A stretch of DNA of 64,000 nt from the NCBI GenBank assembly GCA_965205845.1, contig CBDBIG010000004.1:372001-436000 (forward strand), read 5' to 3'. Both the position numbers and the translations under genes were made by a program. This document shows positions 39,036 to 48,191 of this stretch, piece by piece. The first letter of the stretch is position 1. Every line of letters begins with the position of its first letter. The notes below the pieces were generated by a model. The model ran no database searches. It saw only the letters and a program-made list of their open reading frames with translations, and had not been told where the DNA came from. The DNA is from CBDBIG01 sp965205845 [NCBI: bacterium]. GTDB lineage: Bacteria; SAR324.

Positions 39036-39092
39036 CACCTAATGCGCCAAAAGCCAAGCGGTGAGAATGGCACCTAATGCGCCAAAAGCCAA
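39036..39092. repeat. 35-bp period duplication at the polA 3' end
   Basis: A 22-bp match, CACCTAATGCGCCAAAAGCC plus AA, occurs at 39036 and 39071. The second copy holds the last codons and stop of polA (WLLAH). The first lies just outside the gene. Same pattern as at recJ, on a smaller scale. Confidence 0.85.
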
Positions 39093-41821
39093 TTGGCACC
39101 CACCCCTATTGTTACCTGCAGTGGGGTCGAAAGGCGAAGGGCACCTTCCATTTCTTCTTTCACCAAAGCACGCAACGTATCCACTTCTGCCTTGGGGGTA
39201 TCAAACACCAGTTCATCGTGGACACTAAGCACCATTTTAGAAGATAGGCGCGCTTGGCTTAAGCGTTTGTCCACGTTGATCATCGCCCGTTTCATCAGCT
39301 CCGCAGCACTCCCTTGAATGGGGGTATTGACAGCGGCACCCTCGGCAATGCGGACCGCGTAGGCATCTTGGCTGTGGAGTTCGGGTAAATAACGCCTGCG
39401 CCCCAGCAAGGTTTGGGCATAGCCTTCTTTGCGCGCTTGGGCGATGAGGTTTTTTTGCATGTTGTGCACCTTAGAAAAGGTCTCAAAAAAGCGCTGAATA
39501 AATGCCCGTGCTTCCTCGCGTGAAACCCCTGTGGTGAGCGACAAACGCTCAGCACCCATGCGATAAATCAGCCCAAAATTAACCCCCTTGGCCACGGCAC
39601 GCATTTCGTGGGTAACCTCACCTTGGGGCTTGTTAAAAATGGTGGCCGCGGTGAGGGTGTGAATGTCGAGGTTGTTTTGATAGGCCTGTAAAAAAGCAGG
39701 ATCTTGGGAATAGTGCGCCACAATGCGCAGTTCTATTTGGCTGTAGTCAGCGCAAAGCAGCACATGGCCGGGTTGGCTGGGCAAAAACAAGGCGCGTAAC
39801 TCGCGGCCCAGGGGGCTGCGAATGGGAATGTTTTGTAAATTGGGGTTGTCGGAGGCAAGACGCCCCGTAACTGCGCTCGTTTGGCGAAAACTGCTGTGAA
39901 TACGCTGGGTTTTTGGGTTTACATGGTTGGGAAGCTGCTCAAGGTAACCCGAGCGCAGCTTGGTGATAAAGCGGTGCTCTAGCAAAGCCTTTGGCAAAGG
40001 ATGGCTTTGCATTTTCTCGAGGGTTTCTTCATCCGTCGAAAAACCCAACCCCAGCTTAATTTTGCGTGGACGCACGCCCAGCTTTTCATGGAGCTTCAAG
40101 CGGCCATACATCACCTCTTGCAGTTGAAGAATCGATTGTATGTGAAAGCGTTCACCCGCTGCTTGATAGATTGCCTCCTCCACCTCAAGCAAGCGTTTGC
40201 CCACTTTTTCGCAGAGAGCACGGCAACCGGCTTGGTCAAAATCAATCCCCTGGGTTTCCATACGCAGCAACACGGGAATCAAGGGCATTTCAAGGGTTTG
40301 CAAGCCTTGCATTTGTTGGAGTTCTTGCAAGCGTGGGGTAAGGTGCTGGGCCAGGCGCAAGGTCATATCGGCATCTTCACAGGCATATTCTGCCACCTGG
40401 GCGATGGGGGCTTGTGCCATGGTAATTTTCTTTTTGCCTTTGCCCAAAATACTACTGGTGGGAATTTTTTGGATGCCCAGCTGCCGCAAGCACACGCTGT
40501 CTAGGTCGTGGCGCCGTTCGACGGGTTCGCACAAAAATGAGGCGATCATGGTATCGCAACCCAGCCCAGCCACGGGCAAATGTGCTTGTTGTTGTAACAC
40601 ATGCAGGTCAAATTTAAGGTTGTGTCCACATTTTTGGGGGGTTTCGCTGGCAAACAGTGGGGCAAGAGCTTGCAAGACCGCCTCTTTTTGGGGTGCTAAA
40701 TGAGGGTGGTTTAAGGGGATGTAAAAGGCTTCATGGGCTTTGACCGCAAAAGAAAGGCCCACAAGGGCATCTTGAAAAGGGTTCAGCCCTTCGGTTTCGG
40801 TATCCATGGCCAGCAACGATGCTTTTAACCACTGCTGTACTTGATATTCGATGGCAGCCAAGGAGCGCAGGGTATAATACTGGCGAGGTTCTTGTACTTT
40901 GGTTTGGGCTTGGGCTGTTTTTCCTGGGCTGCGCATGAGCCGATCACGCAAGCTTTGAAACTCCAACTCACTCAACACATTTAACAGCACTTCGTTTTGC
41001 CCTAAGGGTTGGTGCTGGGTAGCAAGGGAGGCAAAGGGGGCGGGCAAAGGTGCCTTGCAGCAAATGGTAACCAACGCGCGACTTAGCAGCACTTGCTCTT
41101 GGTATTCGGCGAGGTTTTTGCGCAGTTTTTCCCCTTTAATGTGCTCGAGGTGTTGGTATATTCCTGCAAGGTTATGGTATTTGGCCAGGAGTTTGGCAGC
41201 CGTTTTGGGCCCTACTCCTGGGGCCCCTGGAACGTTATCCGAGGCATCCCCAATCAGTGCCAAGGCATCGACCACTTGGCTGGGTGCACACCCAAAGCGT
41301 GCTTTTGCCCCTTCCTCCCCCGTAGTTTCAACGCTGCCACCACGCAAGGTATAAATAAAGGTATTGGGGTTTAGCAGTTGAAGACAGTCTTTATCGCCGC
41401 TCACAATGTAGGCCTCCATACCACGCTCACCTGCCTGCTTGACCAGGGTGCCAATTAAGTCATCGGCCTCGTAACCTGGTTGAATTAGCAAAGGCAGCCC
41501 CAAGCTTTCCACAATTCGCGGAATGTAAGGCAGCTGGCTCACCAACTCTTGGGGCATTTTCTCACGGGTGGCCTTGTATGCCTTAAAGCGCTTATGGCGA
41601 AAGGTGGGTTCAATGCTATCCGAAGTTACAGCCAAGTATTCGGGTTGCTCGCGTTCGATAATACTCACCAGCGTGTGCAACAAGCCATGCAAGCCGCTAA
41701 CATTCACCCCTTTCGAGTTAATGAGGGGGCTGCGAATCATGGCAAAATGCGAGCGATACACCACTCCCATGGTGTCAATGATGAACACACGCTGTTTTAC
41801 TGTGCTTAAGTTTTGGGACAT
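39074..41821 (-). CDS. polA: DNA polymerase I
   Basis: Repair and Okazaki-fragment polymerase of 915 residues, full length. The 5' nuclease domain (about 1-300) shows FIIDTMGVVYRSHFAM and IVSGDKDCLQL. The 3'-5' exonuclease domain (about 310-510) looks active, with LLAMDTETEGLNPF and DADMTLRLAQ-type motifs. The polymerase domain holds motif A (LCADYSQIELRIVAHYS), motif B (EMRAVAKGVNFGLIYRMGAE) and motif C (LSVHDELVFD). All catalytic residues I can recognise are present. It is flanked by the methyltransferase downstream and an RDD protein upstream. Confidence 0.97.
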   Translation of the reverse strand: MSQNLSTVKQRVFIIDTMGVVYRSHFAMIRSPLINSKGVNVSGLHGLLHTLVSIIEREQPEYLAVTSDSIEPTFRHKRFKAYKATREKMPQELVSQLPYIPRIVESLGLPLLIQPGYEADDLIGTLVKQAGERGMEAYIVSGDKDCLQLLNPNTFIYTLRGGSVETTGEEGAKARFGCAPSQVVDALALIGDASDNVPGAPGVGPKTAAKLLAKYHNLAGIYQHLEHIKGEKLRKNLAEYQEQVLLSRALVTICCKAPLPAPFASLATQHQPLGQNEVLLNVLSELEFQSLRDRLMRSPGKTAQAQTKVQEPRQYYTLRSLAAIEYQVQQWLKASLLAMDTETEGLNPFQDALVGLSFAVKAHEAFYIPLNHPHLAPQKEAVLQALAPLFASETPQKCGHNLKFDLHVLQQQAHLPVAGLGCDTMIASFLCEPVERRHDLDSVCLRQLGIQKIPTSSILGKGKKKITMAQAPIAQVAEYACEDADMTLRLAQHLTPRLQELQQMQGLQTLEMPLIPVLLRMETQGIDFDQAGCRALCEKVGKRLLEVEEAIYQAAGERFHIQSILQLQEVMYGRLKLHEKLGVRPRKIKLGLGFSTDEETLEKMQSHPLPKALLEHRFITKLRSGYLEQLPNHVNPKTQRIHSSFRQTSAVTGRLASDNPNLQNIPIRSPLGRELRALFLPSQPGHVLLCADYSQIELRIVAHYSQDPAFLQAYQNNLDIHTLTAATIFNKPQGEVTHEMRAVAKGVNFGLIYRMGAERLSLTTGVSREEARAFIQRFFETFSKVHNMQKNLIAQARKEGYAQTLLGRRRYLPELHSQDAYAVRIAEGAAVNTPIQGSAAELMKRAMINVDKRLSQARLSSKMVLSVHDELVFDTPKAEVDTLRALVKEEMEGALRLSTPLQVTIGVGANWLLAH

Positions 41822-41858
41822 GGTGTTTTTACCCTCTCACGGGTTTGCCTGCATATTT

Positions 41859-42677
41859 TTAAGGTGCATCAAGGTGGGCTTGTGCTTTTGACGCATAGGC
41901 CTTGACCGATTGGGTTTGCCAAGTACCTTTCACCATGCGCAGTGCCACCCGGATTATGGCTTTGCCCGTGGGACCTTCTGCTTGCAAGCCAACCAGGGCT
42001 TGGGCAGGGGTGGTTTGCGCATTGAGCTGGATTTGGGTTTGAAACGCAAACGCCAAAGGCACCCCTGTAAGCTGCAGCACTTTAGCATAGCCTTTGGCGG
42101 ATTCAACAGCCCTTTCATAGGCGGCACTTTGCTTTAAGCTAAAAGAAGAGGTTAAAAATGCGGCCAGCAGCAAGGCGAAAAACAGGCTGCACACTCCCAT
42201 TAAACGGTGAAACAAACGCAAGGAGACGGGGTGGACCACCACCACGCTTTGGGTGAACTTGTCGCCCAAACGGCGGTAGTAGGGGTCGACAAACACCCAA
42301 ACACCCTCCAACGGCAGTATCATAAGCAAAAACGCATTGCGCATTACAAGCAGCACCCAGTCGGGTCGCTGCTGCAAATCACTCTGGGCTACCACCGCCA
42401 ATCCAAAAACACGCTTGCCCACGCTACGCCCCCCCAGGCAATCGCGCAATAGGGTAAGCAGCAAGGTGGTCGTAAGCCATACCCAGTCAATGTGAGTATT
42501 GGTTTGGGCAATCAAGCGTAAATCCCAGTGTTTTTCCAGCAGGAGCAACGCCGTGAGTTTGCCGAGCACAAGCACCAAAAAGGTGTCGAGCATTAAGGCA
42601 AACAGCCGGAGGTGATGAGGGGCAAGAGAAACAGGGGTAGGCTCGAGAGGGTGCTGGCTTTTTTGGGATGGAACCAT
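41859..42677 (-). CDS. RDD-family membrane protein with Coa1-like tail
   Basis: 272 residues. The RDD domain takes the first ~160: LRLFALMLDTFLVLVLGKL, RDCLGGRSVGKRVFGLAVV and WVFVDPYYRRLGDKFTQSVV, with three membrane helices. A further helix (LMGVCSLFFALLLAAFLTSS) leads into a ~110-residue extracytoplasmic part (YAKVLQLTGVPLAFAFQTQI, GPTGKAIIRVALRMVKGTWQ) that resembles cytochrome-oxidase-assembly Coa1-type domains. Function unknown. Its start lies inside the 3' end of the TPR gene (85-bp overlap). Confidence 0.75.
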   Translation of the reverse strand: MVPSQKSQHPLEPTPVSLAPHHLRLFALMLDTFLVLVLGKLTALLLLEKHWDLRLIAQTNTHIDWVWLTTTLLLTLLRDCLGGRSVGKRVFGLAVVAQSDLQQRPDWVLLVMRNAFLLMILPLEGVWVFVDPYYRRLGDKFTQSVVVVHPVSLRLFHRLMGVCSLFFALLLAAFLTSSFSLKQSAAYERAVESAKGYAKVLQLTGVPLAFAFQTQIQLNAQTTPAQALVGLQAEGPTGKAIIRVALRMVKGTWQTQSVKAYASKAQAHLDAP

Positions 42678-43612
42678 GCTTTTGCTTTTTGAACAAGGTT
42701 TTTAGAAAGATGTGCTTTATCCTTTGGGATTAACCTCACCACTTGCTCAAGGGTGCTGGCTTGTTCAAACCCCGTTTTAAGCAGCTGGTCCACCTGCCTC
42801 CTCCCATGAAAAGAGGCTGCATCGCTTTGGCTAAGCAAGGTTCGTACCCTCACCAAGCCCGTGTGGGCAAACCGATTGTTTTTTTGGCGGTTTAAAATGG
42901 CTTCAAACACCCGTTGCGCCGCATGCAATTTGCCTAAACGGCTCAACGAAAGGGCGAGGCATTCAAGCATTTGAATGGGAACCGTTGCCAAGGGATTTTT
43001 TTGGGTGAGTTCAATCACGCGCATAAAATCTTTTGGCAAAGCCCGCCTAACCAAAAAACGACACAAGTGTAGCATAATCCCCTGGTTGCCTAGGTTTGCC
43101 CGATACAAAGCCTCTAAGGCTTGCATGGCGACTTTTGGGGAACCTTGGGATTGCAGCAAAAACACCAAATTTAAGCGTGGCAAAATGGCGGTTGCATCCA
43201 ACGCTCCCGCTTTTTCATAGCAGCTCCGTGCCGCCTCAAACGCGTGGGTGCGCTCATTGGCATAGCCCAAATTGCAGTAGGAAGGGGAGTGCCCTGGAAG
43301 GAGCTTCAAGGTTTGAGAGAACAGCAACTTGGCATCTTGAAAGCGGTGCTGGTGTAAGGCAATGCAGCCGAGGTTGTACAAAATTTGTCCTCGCTTTGGC
43401 TTAGGTACCAAACCTTTTAGGGCCAATTGGAGGCGAATGCGCTCTCTTTCCAAATAGATGGCCGTATTGGGAGAAGGGGGTTGGGCAAGCACCCAGTTTA
43501 AGCGGACCGCTGCCCCTGCGTGTACGGGTGGTATGGTGGCGAGGTTAATTTGTTGTACGCCTTGGGTAAAGTTGCCTGCTGCAATCAAATCGCTCAGGTT
43601 TGGTGTTTTCAT
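42593..43612 (-). CDS. TPR-repeat protein
   Basis: About 339 residues from the ATG at 43612, which has GGAGG ten bases upstream. Tetratricopeptide units are visible: ILYNLGCIALHQHRFQDAKL, SYCNLGYANERTHAFEAARS, PRLNLVFLLQSQGSPKVAMQ and LECLALSLSRLGKLHAAQRV. There is a hydrophobic C-terminus (SLPLFLLPLITSGC). No catalytic domain; probably a scaffold. It sits between the OmlA-like gene and the RDD gene, overlapping the latter, so all three may be co-transcribed. Confidence 0.8.
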   Translation of the reverse strand: MKTPNLSDLIAAGNFTQGVQQINLATIPPVHAGAAVRLNWVLAQPPSPNTAIYLERERIRLQLALKGLVPKPKRGQILYNLGCIALHQHRFQDAKLLFSQTLKLLPGHSPSYCNLGYANERTHAFEAARSCYEKAGALDATAILPRLNLVFLLQSQGSPKVAMQALEALYRANLGNQGIMLHLCRFLVRRALPKDFMRVIELTQKNPLATVPIQMLECLALSLSRLGKLHAAQRVFEAILNRQKNNRFAHTGLVRVRTLLSQSDAASFHGRRQVDQLLKTGFEQASTLEQVVRLIPKDKAHLSKNLVQKAKAWFHPKKASTLSSLPLFLLPLITSGCLP

Positions 43613-43629
43613 GGCATCAACAACCTCCA

Positions 43630-44421
43630 CTACCCATTTTTGCGCGTTTTCACCTCTTTCACCACGCCATTTTCAAAGCGCACAGTATAATCAGAATAAT
43701 CCCATACCCGTCGAGAAGCATTGTCTTGACCCGTTTGTTGGTTGCGCAACGGTGCGCCTAAAGAGATCCGCACATCTGCTGCTGTGTCCCCTTGATGCAC
43801 CACCCCTCCCATTAAGCGCCATCGCTTGGCGGGGGGGGTTTGCTGCGAGAGCATGACCCGATAGATTTCCTGGATTGCCCCAGGGCGCACCCCAAAGCGT
43901 GCAATGCCCTTGGTAGCCAGCACCCATACCCTCACGAGGGATTCGCTTTTGTAACGTACTTTCTGCCAAGTGAGTTGAGGGAATCGTTTTGCGGTACGTA
44001 AATCGTTCTGCAAACGGATATTTAAATGCGAGATTAATCTGGGATTCAGTGAAACCTTGGGGTTTATGGGTAAGAAGGGAAATACCTGTACATCACCATT
44101 GCCATCAGGGGTGAGGTGTTCTCCTTGTACAACAAAACCCTCTCCTTGCACCGTACGGGTTATATTGGCAAGCTCAATGAGGCGCCACAGCCTACCTAAA
44201 GGACCACGTTGTGAGCGAATTAAGGCATAGGTGTTGCGATGTCTCACCAAAAAACGCTTGCCTAAATTTGGACTCCCCGCATAACCATAGGTATTCACCA
44301 AGACAAAAAAACTTCCAATTTCCTGGGCCTTGGCACCACGAACCGCAAAACACAGCACCACCATCCACAAAGCCATCATGCACAAGGCCATTTTACAAAA
44401 AACTGCCCCCGTCATCGTCAT
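43630..44421 (-). CDS. Exported protein with SmpA/OmlA (BamE-like) C-terminal motif
   Basis: 263 residues from the ATG at 44421, which has GGGAG six bases upstream. A signal peptide (MALWMVVLCFAVRGAKA, cleavage before QEIGS) leads into a ~140-residue region of unknown fold (FFVLVNTYGYAGSPNLGKRF, ARFGVRPGAIQEIYRVMLSQ). The last ~50 residues, GVVHQGDTAADVRISLGAPL ... RVWDYSDYTVRFENGVVKEV, match the BamE/OmlA pattern (G-t--dV---lG-P ... W-Y-----v-F--g-v). It is probably periplasmic or envelope-associated. Its 5' end is repeated upstream (see 44315). Confidence 0.65.
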   Translation of the reverse strand: MTMTGAVFCKMALCMMALWMVVLCFAVRGAKAQEIGSFFVLVNTYGYAGSPNLGKRFLVRHRNTYALIRSQRGPLGRLWRLIELANITRTVQGEGFVVQGEHLTPDGNGDVQVFPFLPINPKVSLNPRLISHLNIRLQNDLRTAKRFPQLTWQKVRYKSESLVRVWVLATKGIARFGVRPGAIQEIYRVMLSQQTPPAKRWRLMGGVVHQGDTAADVRISLGAPLRNQQTGQDNASRRVWDYSDYTVRFENGVVKEVKTRKNG

Positions 44422-44662
44422 CAAACGCTCCCAATTTCCTGGGCCTTGGCAGCACGAACCGCACAGCACAGCACCACCATCCACAAGGCCACCATCCACA
44501 AGGCCATTTTACAAAAAACCGCGCCCGTCATCGTCATCAAACGCTCCCAATTTCCTGGGCCTTGGCACCACGAACCGCAAAACACAGCACCACCATCCAC
44601 AAAGCCACCATCCACAAGGCCATTTTACAAAAAGTTGCCCCCATCATCGTCATCAAACGCTC
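44315..44662. repeat. Three tandem 116-bp units carrying RBS, start codon and signal peptide
   Basis: Units at 44315-44430, 44431-44546 and 44547-44662 differ at only a few positions. On the minus strand each holds (G)GGAGCGTTTGATG, a full signal peptide and the first mature codons of the OmlA-like gene. The period is not a multiple of three, so the two upstream starts lead into short ORFs that end soon after AQEIGSV. Only the unit nearest the gene opens the full protein. Confidence 0.95.
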
Positions 44663-44829
44663 CAAAAAGACCTACACGTATTTCATACATGTATGCCATT
44701 CTACCACCCTCTTGTCCAAAAAAGTTACACGGGTTTCGCCTTGGTATACATTTGCAAGCCACAACACCCTCACAAAATACCCTTGAGGATGGGGGATTCG
44801 AACCAACTGTGATATGAATTTGGACGATT

Positions 44830-45405
44830 TTATGCCACGCAGTGTAGCAGGTTGCTTTTGGCCTTGCCATAACGTTTTTCACGTACCAGGCGGAGCGTGG
44901 CAGGGAGTACAAAAGGGGTCTTTATGGCCGTTTCGACGCTAATCCAAGCACCCCTTGCGAGCCAACCATGTTGGCAAAGCAAGGCCAAAGTCGACCCTGG
45001 ATTAAGCGCATAAGGCGCATCCATAAACACCAAGTCAAAGGCCAATGGGAAAGGCTTTTGTAAGGGCGTGGAAGTAAGCCATGAATCCACTTTTGCTTGG
45101 ATCACCTGGTGTTGGCTTGGCAGAACGTTGAGTTGGGCCATATTGGTCCCCAGGGCCTTGATTGCCTGGGCACTGGAATCGACAAATACAGCATGGTTTG
45201 CGCCACGACTAAGTGCTTCTAAGCCCAGTGCGCCGCTGCCTGCAAACAAATCCAACACCCGCAAAGGATAAAAATGAAGACGACTTTGCAGGGCACTAAA
45301 CAAGCCTTCGCGGGTTTTTCCCATACTGGGGCGCGTTTTTGTTCCTGTGGGAGCGATAATTTTTCTTCCCCCCCATTCGCCCGCAATAATACGTAAAAAA
45401 CCCAT
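44830..45405 (-). CDS. rsmD: 16S rRNA (guanine-966 N2)-methyltransferase
   Basis: Modifies G966 of 16S rRNA using SAM. 191 residues: MGFLRIIAGEWGGRKIIAPT, then TRPSMGKTREGLFSAL, the SAM motif VLDLFAGSGALGLEALSRGA, and DLVFMDAPYALNPG. The catalytic loop is DAPY here rather than the more usual DPPY, a small deviation. Length is normal. Upstream lies a repeat-poor spacer with transposase debris. Confidence 0.94.
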   Translation of the reverse strand: MGFLRIIAGEWGGRKIIAPTGTKTRPSMGKTREGLFSALQSRLHFYPLRVLDLFAGSGALGLEALSRGANHAVFVDSSAQAIKALGTNMAQLNVLPSQHQVIQAKVDSWLTSTPLQKPFPLAFDLVFMDAPYALNPGSTLALLCQHGWLARGAWISVETAIKTPFVLPATLRLVREKRYGKAKSNLLHCVA

Positions 45406-45531
45406 GTATCTTTATGTTTTTTAAAAAGGCGTGGATTCGAACGCACCAGGGCAACAGGTGGCTGGTGTCTAAAAAAAATAGCAGATTTGGGATTTTAAAG
45501 ACAAGAGACCCCAGCATCGGACGCACCCCAA

Positions 45532-45780
45532 TCAGCGTCGCCCGACAAAAGCGTGCCCGCGTTCTTGATTGTCGTGCACATTGCCTGCCGTCACCGTTTG
45601 GTGCTCGAATGCACCCATCCCCATCCACGCCTGTGTGGCTGGCGTAGCCGGAGGTGGATTTGAGGTGACCTTCGACTGTTTTTCTTGACCTGCCAACCTG
45701 CTTCTAGGGTCGCTGAGTTGGCTCGCCCAGCGCACCCAGTTTTAAACCTAAGGGAGCTGGCATCATCCACAGCATCATCC
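45532..45780 (-). pseudogene. Fragment of IS5-like transposase
   Basis: A minus-strand frame contains HQTVTAGNVHDNQERGHAF, matching the HQIVTAGNVHD segment of the larger plus-strand IS5-like remnant at 57179. Around it (45600-45780) no coding continuity remains. The 390-bp spacer 45406-45796 holds nothing else I recognise. Confidence 0.5.
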
Positions 45781-45796
45781 CTTGGGCTATGCAATG

Positions 45797-46873
45797 TTAC
45801 CTCAAAAGTTTGCGTATATGGTTTTTGTTTTTTAGTTTAAGCGTTTCTTCACGGGTGATGCGGACCCCACTTTTGCAGCGGTTAATAAGGTGGTGTGCCA
45901 TGCGGTGGCAATTTGGACAGAGCATCATCAAGTCCTCAATTTTTGTGTCACGCTCCCCCTTCGAAAGCGGTGTGATATGACGGGCTTGCGATGTGTGGCA
46001 ATGGGTTTTTGCCTAAGTCGCCATACGCATCAACAAAATTAAACGCGCATTTCCCCACCTCACAGAATAACTTTCCGTTGTGCTTCTTCCTAAATGCTTG
46101 TTTGGCAGTTTTGACAAGGGCTGGGTTTCTTTCAGACTTCCAGTGGGTCATCCACTTTTTTCCCCCCTCTGGTGAAAGGGCTTCCTCGCGAACCCCAAGC
46201 ATGCTTTCTTCTATAATGTCAAATGCTGGCTGACCAGTGCTTTGAGGGTGAGAGGAAGAGGAATAAGCCTTGATATGCTCTCTTATATACTTTCTTATAT
46301 TCTTCCTTAATTCTTCATGTTCAGTCTGATGGACCCCGTCTTCACCCCCATTCAGGGTAAAAATGAAACCTCTGATTTCCCATCCCACCTGCTCCCCTTG
46401 GGATTGGGAATTCTCTATCCCCTGCTGGGATGAGGATCGCATCTGTCTCCTTGCAGGTAACACAGTACTTACAGTGCTGTCCTTCTCTTTAGGGAACTTC
46501 TTTTCGATCTCTTCTTTTATCTTCTTTGCATCGGGTCTGGGTTGCCATTCCCCGTGAATCGTCGCCTTTTCCCACCAACCCACCACATAGGTTTTAGAAT
46601 CACGACCATCTGTCGCACCCCACACCACGGTTACACTTTTTGGCATAACCTTTTTTAGGCCTGCATTTTTGGGAAGGTTTTCAACAATTGCAGACGGGTT
46701 ATCCCCCCTTCACGGAGTTTAAAAAACCCATACAATTTGCCTTGATGGGGAAGCCAGTTCCAGCACTCATGCCCAAAGTCATGTTCCTGTGCATATCTCC
46801 CTTGCAGGTTTTCGGGGCGGATTTTTTCTATTCCTTGATATTTATCCATCCAAAGGATGCGACAAATAAGCAT
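45797..46873 (-). pseudogene. HNH endonuclease with N-terminal YVVGWW domain, two frameshifts
   Basis: Originally one protein of about 355 codons. Part 1: RYAQEHDFGHECWNWLPHQG, then KLYGFFKLREGG. A one-base change in the C6 run at 46703-46708 shifts the frame. The continuation reads AIVENLPKNAGLKKVMPKSV, then TVVWGATDGRDSKTYVVGWW. Part 3 holds SERNPALVKTAKQAFRKKHN and CAFNFVDAYGDLGKN. After a second shift near 46000 it reads ITPLSKGERDTKIEDLMMLC, then PNCHRMAHHL, the HNH motif with its zinc Cys. In the middle frame the usual CEVC is CEVGKC. Intact relatives are modification-dependent or phage-defence type nucleases. As sequenced it cannot make the whole enzyme. Confidence 0.75.
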
Positions 46874-46994
46874 AAGGGGGGGGGGTAATTCTAAGTTTTC
46901 TTCATTGGTGATTTGCTCTTTTTTTTAATGGGGATTTTCTTCGCCAAGGGATCGCCTTTCGCTTTTTAAAAAAGAATGGTTCCACACAAAAACC

Positions 46995-48191
46995 CTAAGC
47001 CAAGGTGGGAGCACTTTGGCGTTTAAGCGCATGAATGGCCTGCCCTAACCCTTCAAGGGTAAGGGGGAGCATGCACCCGGGGAGCACGCTTTGAATAATG
47101 CGGGTCGAATCGACCAAAGGCCAATCGTTCACAGGTTCAGGATTGAGCCACACAAGGTAGGGAAATTTTTCGCGCAAGCGCTTGAGCCACGCCACCCCCG
47201 TTTCATCGTTAAAATGATCGACCGCACCGCCCACCTGCAACAATTCATAGGGGCTCATGGCAGCATCGCCCACAATAATAACGCGGTGATCCGCATTGTA
47301 TTTGTGCAAAATATCCCAGGTTCTAAGGCGCTTTTCCCAGCGGTGCTCATCTTGCCACACGCGGCCGTACACGCAATTGTGAAAATAAAAGGTTTCAAGG
47401 CGTTTCATTTCGGTACGTGCCGATGAGAACAGCTGCTCACAATGGCGGATGTGTGGCGTCATCGAGCCCCCCGCATCAAAAAACAGCAACACCTTCACAT
47501 TGTTTCGCCGTGCAGGACGCATGACCACATCGAGCATCGCGCCACGGCGTGAGGTTTCACGAATGGTTGCATCCACATCCAACTCGCTGGCGCGACCCTC
47601 ACGGGTAAAGGTCCGCAAACGCCTTAAAGACATTTTAATGTTGCGCGTGTTTAAGGTGGTGTTACCCGCCAACGGGGCATAATGGCGCTGCTCCCACACC
47701 TTGGTAGCGCGCCCCTGGCGCTTGCCAGCATCGCCCACGCGAATGCCGGCGGGGTTGTAACCGCCCGAACCAAAGGGACTGGTCCCCCCCGTGCCAATCC
47801 ATTTGCTACCGCCTTGGTGGCGCTTGCGCTGTTCTTTTAAGCGCTCTTCAAAGGCCTTCATCAGGGCATCCCAACCGCCAAGGTCCTTTATTTTTTGGAT
47901 CTCCTCCTTGCTAAACAGCTTTTCCAAGCCTGCATCACGCGTCCATTCCTTGGGAATTTGTGCTTTGATGGCGGTAAATTTTTCAGCTCCCTCAAAAAAA
48001 TGGGCAAAGGCCTTGTCAAAGGCGTCAAAATAGCGCTCATCCTTTACCAAACAAAGGCGTGAGAGATGATAGAACTGCTCGGCGTTGGGTTTAATCACCC
48101 GCGCATCCAGCGCATCCAGCAGCCCTACAAACTCTTTGGGTGTAACGGGGACACCTGCATCGCGCAAGGTGTACATAAAATGGGCAAACAT
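46995..48191 (-). CDS. VWA-domain protein, CoxE family
   Basis: 398 residues. The N-terminus MFAHFMYTLRDAGVPVTPKE is characteristic of CoxE-like proteins. The C-terminal half is a von Willebrand A domain with the MIDAS-like strand VLLFFDAGGSM (DxGGS in place of the standard DxSxS, usual for this family), HYNADHRVIIVGDAAMSPYE and FPYLVWLNPEP. A basic linker (RQGRATKVWEQRHYAPLAG) precedes it. CoxE proteins usually pair with a MoxR-type AAA ATPase (CoxD) to insert metals or remodel complexes. That partner is not in the window next to it. Confidence 0.88.
   Translation of the reverse strand: MFAHFMYTLRDAGVPVTPKEFVGLLDALDARVIKPNAEQFYHLSRLCLVKDERYFDAFDKAFAHFFEGAEKFTAIKAQIPKEWTRDAGLEKLFSKEEIQKIKDLGGWDALMKAFEERLKEQRKRHQGGSKWIGTGGTSPFGSGGYNPAGIRVGDAGKRQGRATKVWEQRHYAPLAGNTTLNTRNIKMSLRRLRTFTREGRASELDVDATIRETSRRGAMLDVVMRPARRNNVKVLLFFDAGGSMTPHIRHCEQLFSSARTEMKRLETFYFHNCVYGRVWQDEHRWEKRLRTWDILHKYNADHRVIIVGDAAMSPYELLQVGGAVDHFNDETGVAWLKRLREKFPYLVWLNPEPVNDWPLVDSTRIIQSVLPGCMLPLTLEGLGQAIHALKRQSAPTLA

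Noticed and set aside
40001-40703. Long plus-strand ORFs (167 and 168 codons)
   Set aside because: They lie antisense to the polymerase/exonuclease part of polA, which is intact and conserved.
44315-44662. CRISPR array or RNA repeat
   Set aside because: Units are contiguous 116-bp copies with no spacers, and each carries an RBS, start codon and signal peptide.
44760-44820. Possible tRNA 3' end or attachment site on the minus strand (GGTTCGAATCCCCCATCC)
   Set aside because: Only a T-loop-like piece is present. The flanking bases do not pair into a T-stem and no acceptor or anticodon arm can be built.
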